DNA of 23,525 nt from CAZUWH01 sp964624075 (GTDB taxonomy: Bacteria > Pseudomonadota > Alphaproteobacteria > Rhodospirillales > Rhodospirillaceae): the NCBI GenBank assembly GCA_964624075.1, contig CAZUWH010000030.1, forward strand, positions 1 to 23,525, read 5' to 3'. The position numbers were made by a program, and so were the translations under genes. Below the pieces are notes generated by a model. That model had not been told where the DNA came from, searched no databases, and saw nothing but the letters and a program-made list of their open reading frames with translations. Below, piece by piece: positions 1 through 7,025 of the stretch; the stretch's first letter is position 1, and each line of letters begins with the position of its first letter.

Positions 1-53
1 GTTTCATCAACGCCAGGACGCTGGCCGATGTGTTCGGAACACGCCCGCACTGA
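1..53 (+). CDS. Possible 3' end of an upstream gene
   Basis: A reading frame open from the window edge (codons from position 3) ends in TGA at 51-53 and encodes FINARTLADVFGTRPH. It looks like an ordinary protein C-terminus and is followed by GC-rich hairpin sequence, but it is too short to identify. It could equally be a chance open frame. Confidence 0.25.
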   Translation, partial: FINARTLADVFGTRPH

Positions 54-346
54 CCACTTTCTGCGATCGGGGAAGGGTAAGCCTCCTTACAAGAGGTGCG
101 GTTTACCCCGCGGGCCCCCCTGGGGGAGGAGAGGGTTGTTGTCACGCAACACTTCTTCAGGCGACCTTGAGAATCTGCCTGGGATGCCGAAGGGTGCTGG
201 GCACGCACAATGTTTGACACATTTTCCAGTGTGCAGGCTGGCATCGAACGATCCTTGCGGCTGCGGGGCGGTGTGTTATACACGACACACCCACCCGGTG
301 CGGGGGCAATACGAGGCAATCGATCGGCCGTCGGTAAGGAAGGGAG
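54..346. other. Intergenic region before the cheZ-like remnant
   Basis: No convincing gene was found. The region holds a GCGG/CCGC hairpin (98-111) running into a C6-T-G5 stretch (115-126), possibly the terminator of whatever ends at 53. It also holds a perfect 7-bp inverted repeat, GGTGTGT/ACACACC (270-276 and 285-291), with an 8-nt loop. A TTGACA hexamer at 214-219 has no good -10 partner at the expected distance. Short open frames here have no recognisable product. Confidence 0.4.
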
Positions 347-703
347 ATGGCGTCGATGTCAGATGATCCCAAGGTGCATGGGGCCTTGCGGGCAGCGGTC
401 AGGTAGCTTGATGCAGTCATCAAGGAGCAGGAGCGTGTAGTCCAGCGCATCATCGAATTGATTGAACTAGTCATGCCGCATATCTCTGACGAGCCGATTT
501 TTCTCAAACTTGAAGCCATTCTGGAAGCCTGTACCTTTCAGGACCTTACGGGGCAGCGTCTCCGTAAGGTAGCACGTCTGTTCAAGTTCTTGGACGATAA
601 TGGTGAGCTTTTCGCACCGAACCTGACGACGCAAGACACCCTGTCTGCCAGGAAAGGATTAACCCAGGAGGAAGTAGACCGGCTATTGAACAGCGAGCGA
701 TGA
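347..703 (+). pseudogene. CheZ-like chemotaxis phosphatase, interrupted by a stop
   Basis: The frame starts at ATG 347, preceded by a purine-rich AAGGAAGGGAG ribosome-binding site. It runs MASMSDDPKVHGALRAAVR, meets TAG at 404-406, and continues in the same frame to the stop ending at 703. The part after the stop contains EACTFQDLTGQRLRKV, the hallmark of CheZ around the catalytic Gln. CheZ dephosphorylates CheY-P and resets flagellar switching. The full frame is only about 118 codons, shorter than usual CheZ proteins, so the N-terminal helical bundle is reduced or lost. The downstream half could still be translated from an internal ATG (458 or 473), but without the dimerisation helices it is unlikely to work. 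The broken cheW and kinase nearby support decay of the pathway. Confidence 0.6.
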
Positions 704-744
704 AACGGGGAAACGGCTCCCCCCCTGCCCGGTTAGGCAACGGA

Positions 745-1848
745 CTAAGCCAGCACCGGGGGCAGAGGAGGGATTTGTTCCAGGGCGAGCGGCAATCCTA
801 CCTGAAACAGGCTACCTCGCCCGGGCAGGGAAGAGGCTTCCAGAATATGTCCTAGCCGCTCCGCCAAACCGCGACTGATGGTCAGGCCGGGTTCCATGCC
901 TTCTACCAGAACAGACCGGCCACTTTCCGGCTGAATACCAGGTTCAAGAATTTCCCGCAATAGACGCTGGGAGAAACCCGGCCCGCTGTCCCAGACTTGC
1001 AACAGGACCGTGGTCCCACGGCGCCGGCAACCCACCACGATACTACCGTGCCCGGTATAACAGAGAGCGTTACCTATAACTTAGCGTAGAATGTGTCAAA
1101 GGATGAATCCACCGCTACGGACCGTCAGACGTGATGGCATGATGGAAAGCCGCAGGCCGAGGCTGACGGCTGGCGACCTGAACTCTTCGCGAAGGCGATC
1201 AAACAGTGATTGCATCTTCACATATGTTACAACTAGGGCAATCACTCCCGTGTCGATCCGGGCAACGTCGAACAGGGGATTCACCAGATCTTCCAGGATT
1301 TTGCTCGAAGTGTTGATGTGATTGGCCGTAAGACGCAATGCACTGTGGTTCAGCTTTCGTCTGGCATTGCAGAGCGGCCGCAAACAACCGCAAGGCCTGA
1401 AGCGGCTGACGCAAGTCATGACTGGCAACGGCCAGCAGCCACGCTTTCTCAGCATTGGTGCGTTCTGCCGCTTCCTTTGCGATCCTTAAACTACCTCGAT
1501 ACAAGATCATGATCCCCATCGTCATACAGGGCTGTGTACGGTAACTCGATCGAGCGGACCGAAGTTTGTAACCAATCGAAACGTCCCACCAATCAAATCC
1601 GCCGTCCCCAGCCATCAATGGCGGTGACCTCACCCTCCCACGGCTGTCCCACCCTCACACTTAGCAGAATGACCTGCTGGAGGAAAGCACGGGTTCCAGG
1701 TACGAACAATTCCTCCCAGTTCCTCCCCGGTATGTTTTCCTCCTCTCTCCCCCTGGGGACCGAATAAACGCGTGTATGCAGCATTTGCGTAGCATAACCG
1801 CCCTTCTGGATTCCACATGGCGATGGCTGTATCTGCGTCTACTGTCAT
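745..1848 (-). pseudogene. PAS/HisKA sensor histidine kinase, multiply frameshifted
   Basis: Read leftward from an ATG at 1848, pieces of one kinase follow in order but in changing frames. First comes a PAS-like start (MWNPEGRLCYANAAYTRLFG), then a second PAS piece ending GQPWEGEVTAIDGWGRR (about 1600-1690). The HisKA box follows with ASHDLRQPLQALRLF (about 1380-1430), carrying the phospho-acceptor His. Then come the second dimerisation helix (ILEDLVNPLFDVARIDTG) and the ATPase domain (VWDSGPGF, GLTISRGLAERLGH, SLPGRGSLFQVGLPLA) to a stop at 745. Besides the frameshifts, in-frame TGA and TAA codons interrupt the N-box region (about 1080-1100). The family, soluble PAS kinases with an RQPLQAL H-box, is common in Rhodospirillales. 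No receiver domain follows. With no continuous frame it cannot make a functional kinase. Confidence 0.75.
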
Positions 1849-2318
1849 CCTCTCCTCCCTCGAGTCATATATCCATAGTAATGGATTAGGCTAAATCGCT
1901 ATGGATAGCAGGCAAAACAAAGCCTTGTATCCATCTAAGTAATCATATGTGTACATTATGCATCCCGTTCCGGATGAATATTGTGGCATGGTGCCCATGT
2001 GTTGGCTATTATGCGATACCTAGGCGGTTGTAGCTTCATTGCAGGCTACATGGTCGGTCGTTCATGGAGACACGACCACTGGCCGCATCCAGAAAGCTTG
2101 AAACTGCTTCCACGCGATCGGAAACAACACCAGGAGGCGGGGCCGGCGATGCCTGGGTTGTCCGTTCATCGCAACGCCGCATGTGCCGCCGTGCCTTACA
2201 CGTGTCGCTATTAAGAGATTGCCCTGCAAACCCCCCTTCACGGTGGGTGGCGGAGGGGAGATAAGGACATCTTCCTCTACCTCTGTCAAAGTAAGGAAGG
2301 CTTGATCTTATTGGTTAG
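1849..2318. other. Intergenic, AT-rich, with ATCCAT repeat cluster
   Basis: No gene was recognised; short frames on both strands (for example 1981-2214 + and 2062-2289 -) resemble no family I know. The stretch 1861-1960 is much more AT-rich than its surroundings. It holds four copies of ATCCAT in alternating orientation (1871, 1881 inverted, 1901 inverted, 1929), two of them forming the inverted repeat ATCCAT-AGTA-ATGGAT. It probably was the control region of the leftward kinase gene. A C/G-rich imperfect hairpin near 2230-2255 may be the terminator of cheW. Confidence 0.4.
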
Positions 2319-2826
2319 TTATTGGTTGAACCCCAACAGGGCATCAACGTCACAGATGACCATCAACCCGCCTTCGAGCCGAACCACCCCGGACGGAACG
2401 ACCCGCCAGTGTACATTGAGAGTCGTCGGGTTGGTCTCGATCTTGTCGACTCGCAGACCTTTAACCTCGTCAACCGAATCGACCATAAGCGAATAAAGCT
2501 CATTGCCCTGTTCGATCGTTACACACATACGCGATCCAGCTGCCCCGATAGGTGGCAATCCCAGCCGGGTGCGTACATCGAACACAGTAACGATCCGGCC
2601 TCGCAGATTAATGGCCCCTGCGACTTCAGGCGGTGCCAACGGGATGTGCGCAACGTTTTCCGGAATCAGGGTGCTTTGTACGCGTCCGATGGGAATGCCG
2701 AAAAAGCTGCTTTTGGACATAGACGGTGACGAACACCTCTTCCTGTGTTTCCATAGCCCCATGCGGGCTCACCGCCCGTGGGGTCTCTACAGGTGTCAAC
2801 TGGTTCACGCCCAATGGCCTGCCCAA
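2319..2826 (-). pseudogene. cheW: CheW chemotaxis adaptor with a frameshift
   Basis: CheW couples chemoreceptors to the CheA kinase through two SH3-like subdomains. Read leftward, the first frame (TTG at 2826 or more likely ATG at 2754) gives METQEEVFVTVYVQKQLF. The rest, from GIPIGRVQSTLIPENVAHIP through APPEVAGAINLRGRIV to GGLMVICDVDALLGFNQ, is in a different frame. The join is an A5 run on the plus strand (2701-2705): one extra base there converts the expected LFGIPIG into two frames. Everything else is well conserved and of normal CheW length (about 145-165 residues). Either the gene has been lost recently or this is a one-base homopolymer sequencing error. The decayed cheZ and kinase nearby favour real loss. 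Confidence 0.75.
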
Positions 2827-3158
2827 CCATTTAAGAGTTTCCTCTGCCTAGCCGAATAATCTTTCACGGAAAAGGTGATTAGGACTGGTCTACGGCCGCT
2901 AGATGTTCTCAAGTTTCTAGCCTGCCAATTCCGAATCGGAGTATAATAGTCAAGTTATGCACTATATCATAGAAATTCATCCATAAATCAACAAGAATAC
3001 GTCATGGTTCTGACCATTAATTCTCTCATTATGCGATGTCTCTGGCCTCTGCGCAGGGCCCGCCTAGCCGGGGCTGACTATCGCTGATGAGCAGGCAGGA
3101 CGCCATCCGAAAATCACCTGCAAGACCGTATGTGCTGCAGAGTGGCCAGGACACGGCT
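2827..3158. other. Intergenic between cheW and hisI
   Basis: No gene was seen. The part 2930-3010 is AT-rich and probably carried the leftward cheW promoter. A weak leftward pair TTGATT (2991-2986) and TATAGT (2966-2961) is separated by 19 bp, longer than ideal. The rest is unremarkable. Confidence 0.3.
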
Positions 3159-3551
3159 CTATTTTCCATACAGGACGGCCGGATCTTTCTCGACTTCCGT
3201 AATGACGACCAGTGCGTTACCATGCACGGCCCGGTAGAAACAATGGCGTCGGCCCGTATGGCAGGCGACACCCACCTGATCGACTAGAAGCAGCAATGTG
3301 TCGCCGTCACAATCGATCCGTAACTCCTTCAGAAGTTGAACCTGCCCGGATTCCTCCCCCTTGCGCCACAGCCTGCGACGCGACCGCGACCAGTAACACA
3401 CCCGGCTGGTCTTGAGGGTTTCCGTGACCGCCTCACGGTTCATCCACGCCATCATCAGCACCTCGCCACTGTCGTGCTGTTGGGCAATGGCCGGGACGAG
3501 ACCACTGCTATCAAAAACAATGGCCTCCAGTGCTGCCGCGAAATCGGACAT
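3159..3551 (-). CDS. hisI: Phosphoribosyl-AMP cyclohydrolase
   Basis: HisI opens the purine ring of phosphoribosyl-AMP, the third step of histidine biosynthesis, in the cytoplasm. The 130-residue protein has the complete active-site signature: IDCDGDTLLLLVDQVGVACH followed by TGRRHC. The zinc cysteines are Cys81, Cys97 and Cys104, and the magnesium aspartates Asp80, Asp82 and Asp84. It ends in the typical DPAVLYGK. I chose the ATG at 3551 because MSDF follows a GGGGGAG ribosome-binding site; the open frame extends further upstream without family similarity. It is a stand-alone HisI, not a HisIE fusion. It follows znuA in the same direction after about 43 nt, so it may be transcribed with znuA and share its zinc control, which is unusual for a histidine gene. 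The stop is TAG. Confidence 0.93.
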   Translation of the reverse strand: MSDFAAALEAIVFDSSGLVPAIAQQHDSGEVLMMAWMNREAVTETLKTSRVCYWSRSRRRLWRKGEESGQVQLLKELRIDCDGDTLLLLVDQVGVACHTGRRHCFYRAVHGNALVVITEVEKDPAVLYGK

Positions 3552-3594
3552 GCTTGGCTCCCCCCTTGTCCCAGCGCGCCATTGCCCAGGCCGA

Positions 3595-4641
3595 TCATCC
3601 TGGCGCATCCGTGTCAACGGGTCCGGCCTCGGGGGCAAGGCAGGCCCGCAAGGAGCGGGCATTGGTCTGCATCATGGCCATATACTGGCCAGCCTCCCCC
3701 AGCGGATCAAGCACACCAACCCGTACCCCCGTACCAGCAACGATCGTCTCGACCAGCCTGGGGGGAAACTGGGGTTCATGGAAGACACAAACGACACCTC
3801 CGCTCCGGATACGTTCTCGCACTGCCGCCAGATGACGCGCCCCGGGCGGGCGTTCAGGAGCCACCGTTATCGCACCGACGGCATTGAGTCCATAGCGGGC
3901 CTCAAGATACTGATAGGCATCATGGAACACGATGAACGGACGTTCTGCCACCGGCGCCAGGTCACGACGCAGCCTGTCATCGAGCTTCTCCAGTTCCCGG
4001 TCCAGGGCTTCGGCATTGCGGTGATAAAGGGCAGCATCGGCAGGATCGACCTCCGCCAGAACCGCCGCCAGGGTGGCAACGATGTGGCGGGCGTTGTCGG
4101 GATCCAGCCACAGATGCGGGTCGAACGCGCCGGTTTCGTGAGAAGGATGGGTGTCGTGATGGGGAGCGGCAGCGGCGGAATCATCAGCGCGTTTTTCTGT
4201 CCCATGCCCTGCCACCATCCACGGACCAGCCGCGCGGACCGGTCGTTGCCTCACCCTGGGAATGCCGGCCACGCGCACCACCTGCGCCCGCCCGGCCAAG
4301 GCAGCCAGAGGCCTGGCCAGGAACGTCTCAAAAGACGGATCGATCAGGACGACGACCTGCGCCTCGTCCAGAGCCCGGGCATCAGAGGGACGCAAGGCAT
4401 AGGCATGCGGGGAAGCACCGCCCGGAACCAGCAGCCTGGGTTCACCCACACCGGCCATGACACCGGTGGCCAACGCCTGAAGCGGCAGGATGGTTGCTAC
4501 CACCCGCGGTGCCGCCACGGCCGGGAGGGAAACGACCAGCAGACCAGCGCACACACCGGGATAGAGGCGGCACACCCATCGATGGAGCGACGTCCGGATC
4601 TTCATCAGACGTAACCTATCCGCCTGTTGTCTTCCCTTCAT
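3595..4641 (-). CDS. znuA: Zinc ABC transporter periplasmic binding protein
   Basis: ZnuA captures Zn2+ in the periplasm and hands it to ZnuBC. The 348-residue protein has a signal peptide with a hydrophobic core (VCAGLLVVSLPAVAA, about residues 30-44), then the cluster A-I fold. Likely metal ligands are His79 (GGASPHAYALRPSD), His176 (FDPHLWLDP), His240 (IVFHDAYQYLE) and Asp312 (LDPLGEAG). A short His-rich loop (His146, 161, 162, 165, 168) precedes the second ligand, as is typical of zinc-specific rather than manganese-specific members. The start at 4641 has a strong GGGAGG site 6-7 nt upstream; a second ATG 12 codons on is possible. It is divergent from the broken zur and znuCB, across a spacer with a Zur-box-like palindrome. 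The gene is intact. Confidence 0.93.
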   Translation of the reverse strand: MKGRQQADRLRLMKIRTSLHRWVCRLYPGVCAGLLVVSLPAVAAPRVVATILPLQALATGVMAGVGEPRLLVPGGASPHAYALRPSDARALDEAQVVVLIDPSFETFLARPLAALAGRAQVVRVAGIPRVRQRPVRAAGPWMVAGHGTEKRADDSAAAAPHHDTHPSHETGAFDPHLWLDPDNARHIVATLAAVLAEVDPADAALYHRNAEALDRELEKLDDRLRRDLAPVAERPFIVFHDAYQYLEARYGLNAVGAITVAPERPPGARHLAAVRERIRSGGVVCVFHEPQFPPRLVETIVAGTGVRVGVLDPLGEAGQYMAMMQTNARSLRACLAPEAGPVDTDAPG

Positions 4642-4673
4642 CGCTATCCTCCCTATTTATGGCATATCACGCG

Positions 4674-4683
4674 TATTATAATA
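4674..4683. promoter_or_regulatory. Candidate Zur operator between znuA and zur
   Basis: The perfect 10-bp palindrome TATTATAATA sits about 33 bp upstream of znuA and about 31 bp upstream of the zur start. It resembles the AT-rich core of known Zur boxes (GTTATAATATAAC type), and ATATCAC flanks it on both sides. The position suits repression of both divergent transcription units. The match to an alphaproteobacterial Zur consensus was judged by eye only. Confidence 0.4.
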
Positions 4684-4714
4684 TCACATTCTTGTCACGG
4701 CAACGGTTTCTGCC

Positions 4715-5224
4715 ATGAACGACATGAACCTTCCCGCCACCGCACCATGATCACGATCGGTGTATTGCCGCGGCTCTGCAGGCAGCTGCGACGGTGTGCA
4801 GCCGCCGGGGTATCCGTCTGACCAGCCTGCGCCGGCAGGTTTCGGAACTGGTCTGGCACCGGCATACGCCGATCGGCGCTTATGAGCTGCTTGCCTGCTT
4901 GCGTGCCGAGGGCTACGATGATTCGCGACCTTCAATCATCTACCGTGCCTTGACGTTTCTCTGGCGCATCTCAATGCCTATGTCGGCTGTAACCGGCCAG
5001 GATGGTTGCACGCCGGTCATTTCCTGATTTGTCGATCCTGTCACGCCGTTGCTGAAATCGATGATCCCACCTTGAACGATGCCATCCGTCGCGCCGCGGC
5101 GGCAGTTGGTTTTGTCATCGGCAGCGACATGAAAGAAACGAAGTCCTGCCCGCCGCGCGATTCGATAGTGGTCGAAATCGATGGATGGTGTGCGTACTGC
5201 CAGGGAGGGAATCATGCTTGCTGA
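4715..5224 (+). pseudogene. zur: Zinc uptake regulator (Fur family), broken
   Basis: Zur is the zinc-sensing repressor of znu genes. The frame begins at ATG 4715 (MNDMNLPATA). It then needs a one-base correction near 4743-4747 to enter the body HDHDRCIAAALQAAATVC, RGIRLTSLRRQVSELVW and IGAYELLACLRAEGYDD. The winged-helix recognition part PSIIYRALTFL follows. A second lesion near 4955-4970, a small deletion with frameshift, removes the usual linker. The dimerisation half then continues in another frame as SLNAYVGCNRPGWLHAGHF and LICRSCHAVAEIDDP, ending GWCAYCQGGNHAC. The structural-zinc cysteine pairs (CRSC, CAYC) are still visible. Its stop overlaps the znuC start by 11 nt, so zur-znuC-znuB was an operon. 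Two independent lesions make loss of function very likely. Confidence 0.82.
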
Positions 5225-6035
5225 TCAACGTTTCCTGGTCGAAGGACGCGGTCTCGTGGTACGCTTTGGCGAGACCGTGGTGCTTGAGGGGGTCGATATT
5301 GTCATACCGGAGAGACAGGTGATCACGGTGATCGGTCCCAATGGAGCCGGCAAGACCGCGTTGATTCGCGTTCTGCTGGGATTGGCAGCCGCCGACTCCG
5401 GTGTGGTGCGACGGCGGCCGGGATTGCGAATCGGTTACGTTCCCCAACGCCTGCATGTGGACCAAACCCTGCCCCTGACGGTGCAGCGGTTCCTTGGGTT
5501 GGCACGTGATGGACAGCGGCTTCAGGAGGTGTTGGCCGTGCTGGAAGAAGTTGCCGTGGCACGTCTGATTGACAAACCCATGCAGCGTATTTCCGGTGGC
5601 GAAATGCAGCGGGTTCTCCTGGCGCGGGCTCTTCTGCACGATCCCGACCTGCTGGTTCTGGATGAGCCGGCACAAGGCGTGGACGTGGGAGGACAGGGGG
5701 CTTTGTATACCCTGATCGCCCGGTTGCGTGACCGTCGCCGTTGTGGGGTACTGATGGTTTCCCACGACCTGCATCTGGTCATGGCGGCAACAGATCATGT
5801 GATCTGCCTGAACCGACATGTCTGCTGCGCCGGAGCGCCGGAGTTGGTGCGCCAGCATCCGGAATACATGAGCCTGTTCGGCATGGCCCTGTGGAGCAGT
5901 GTAGACACGCAGACCCTGGCGGTCTACCAGCATCACCACGATCACCGCCATGGTCTCGATGGGGTCGTGCAGGCATCGTCTCCCGAGACCGCCGTGCCGA
6001 CTCTGACCTCTCTGTCCGCTGTTTCCCCGCCCTGA
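5214..6035 (+). CDS. znuC: Zinc ABC transporter ATP-binding protein
   Basis: ZnuC is the cytoplasmic ATPase that powers zinc import with ZnuA and ZnuB. The 273-residue protein has Walker A GPNGAGKT (residues 41-48), Q-loop Gln78 (YVPQRL), signature SGGEMQRV (127-134), Walker B LLVLDEP (Asp150, Glu151) and H-loop His184 (MVSHDLH). The C-terminal tail has a His-rich patch, HHHDHRHG, common in ZnuC and possibly metal-binding. The ATG at 5214 follows GGGAGGGA and overlaps the end of the zur remnant (ATGCTTGCTGA), indicating past translational coupling. The frame is open further upstream but that part is zur sequence in another frame. It is intact despite the broken repressor just upstream. Confidence 0.95.
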   Translation: MLADQRFLVEGRGLVVRFGETVVLEGVDIVIPERQVITVIGPNGAGKTALIRVLLGLAAADSGVVRRRPGLRIGYVPQRLHVDQTLPLTVQRFLGLARDGQRLQEVLAVLEEVAVARLIDKPMQRISGGEMQRVLLARALLHDPDLLVLDEPAQGVDVGGQGALYTLIARLRDRRRCGVLMVSHDLHLVMAATDHVICLNRHVCCAGAPELVRQHPEYMSLFGMALWSSVDTQTLAVYQHHHDHRHGLDGVVQASSPETAVPTLTSLSAVSPP

Positions 6036-6061
6036 ACGGTCCCGAGGAGGCGGCCCCGTTC

Positions 6062-6850
6062 ATGGACGACTTCATTCTTCGCGCCATCTGGGCCGGATTG
6101 GGCGTTGCCATCGTGGCCGGCCCGCTCGGGGTCTTCGTCGTCTGGCGCCGCATGGCCTATTTCGGCGATACCGTGTCCCACTCCGCCTTGCTTGGCGTGG
6201 CCCTAGCCCTGCTGATCGGCATGGACATCACTGTCGGCGTGATTGGGGTTTGCATCGGGCTGACCGGCCTTCTCCTGCTGCTGCAACGTCAGCGTCACCT
6301 CGGCGGCGACACCCTGCTCGGCATCCTCACGCACGGTGCCCTGGCCGCAGGGATGATAGCGCTGTCGTTTCTAGAGACGGTGCGGGTGGACCTGATGGGC
6401 TACCTGTTTGGCGATATCCTGGCGGTGTCATTCCTTGACCTGGTATGGATCTATGGCAGCGGAGCGGTAACGCTTGCTGTGCTGGCGGGACTCTGGCGCC
6501 CCCTCCTGTCGGCCACGGTGCACGAGGAGCTGGCCCGGGTGGAGGGCAGACCGGTTGCCACCGTGCAGGCCGTCTACATGGTCCTCCTGGCTCTCTATAT
6601 CGCCGTGGCTATGAAGGTGGTCGGCATGCTGTTGATCACTGCCTTGCTGGTGGTACCGGCAGCAACTGCCCGCCGCTTCGCAGGCACGCCCGAAGCCATG
6701 GCCGGGTTTGCCGCCGTAACCGGTGCCGTTGCAGTGACAGGGGGACTGGGGGTGTCGTTTGTCCTGGACACGCCCTCTGGACCGACCATCGTTGCCGTCG
6801 CCTTGGGCCTGTTCGGTGTTTCCCTTCTGTGGCGCCCCCGCGCAGTGTGA
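6062..6850 (+). CDS. znuB: Zinc ABC transporter permease
   Basis: ZnuB forms the inner-membrane channel of the zinc importer (ABC-3 family). The 262-residue protein is strongly hydrophobic, with about seven to eight membrane segments. It carries the family features WRRMAYFGDTVSHSALLGVA near the N-terminus and GMLLITALLVVPAATAR towards the C-terminus. The ATG at 6062 follows GAGGAGG about 11 nt upstream, 26 nt after znuC, so the two are co-transcribed. The frame remains open upstream, but that part is out-of-frame znuC sequence. The gene ends in TGA just before a G/C-rich hairpin. Confidence 0.94.
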   Translation: MDDFILRAIWAGLGVAIVAGPLGVFVVWRRMAYFGDTVSHSALLGVALALLIGMDITVGVIGVCIGLTGLLLLLQRQRHLGGDTLLGILTHGALAAGMIALSFLETVRVDLMGYLFGDILAVSFLDLVWIYGSGAVTLAVLAGLWRPLLSATVHEELARVEGRPVATVQAVYMVLLALYIAVAMKVVGMLLITALLVVPAATARRFAGTPEAMAGFAAVTGAVAVTGGLGVSFVLDTPSGPTIVAVALGLFGVSLLWRPRAV

Positions 6851-6906
6851 GGGGTGGAAATGATCAGGGTCGAGAGAGTGGACTCCCCTCCCCTTTATGT
6901 TTTTGA
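6849..6906 (+). terminator. Possible terminator after znuB
   Basis: GAGGGG (6849-6854) can pair with CCCCTC (6885-6890), with a small inner hairpin GAGT-GG-ACTC, followed by TTTATGTTTTT. The outer stem has a long loop, so this is a weaker candidate than the hairpins at 8549 and 9663. Confidence 0.3.
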
Positions 6907-6909
6907 GGA

Positions 6910-6938
6910 TTGACGAACCCCCGGCAAAGATCTGATAT
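6910..6938 (+). promoter_or_regulatory. Candidate promoter of glgA
   Basis: TTGACG (6910-6915) and TGATAT (6933-6938) are separated by 17 bp, about 90 bp upstream of glgA. The -35 is good and the -10 is weak. It fits the start of a new unit after the znuB terminator. Confidence 0.3.
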
Positions 6939-7025
6939 CAACGGCGAATTCAATTTCAATGATACAGGCGATGGCGCCCCCACCCGGGGTGGATAGAGCG
7001 CTCAACCGGCCAGAGGAAAGTGACG

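Noticed and set aside
28..366. 112-codon plus-strand open frame and 157-519 leftward frame near the left edge
   Set aside because: They overlap the cheZ-like remnant or the hairpin region, have no domain, and show no consistent coding pattern.
3412..4614. 400-codon open frame on the plus strand
   Set aside because: It lies antisense to znuA and hisI, which have complete family motifs; the translation is Arg/His/Pro-rich without domains, a usual high-GC shadow.
5115..5951. 278-codon leftward open frame
   Set aside because: Antisense to znuC; no recognisable domain, while znuC has all ABC motifs.
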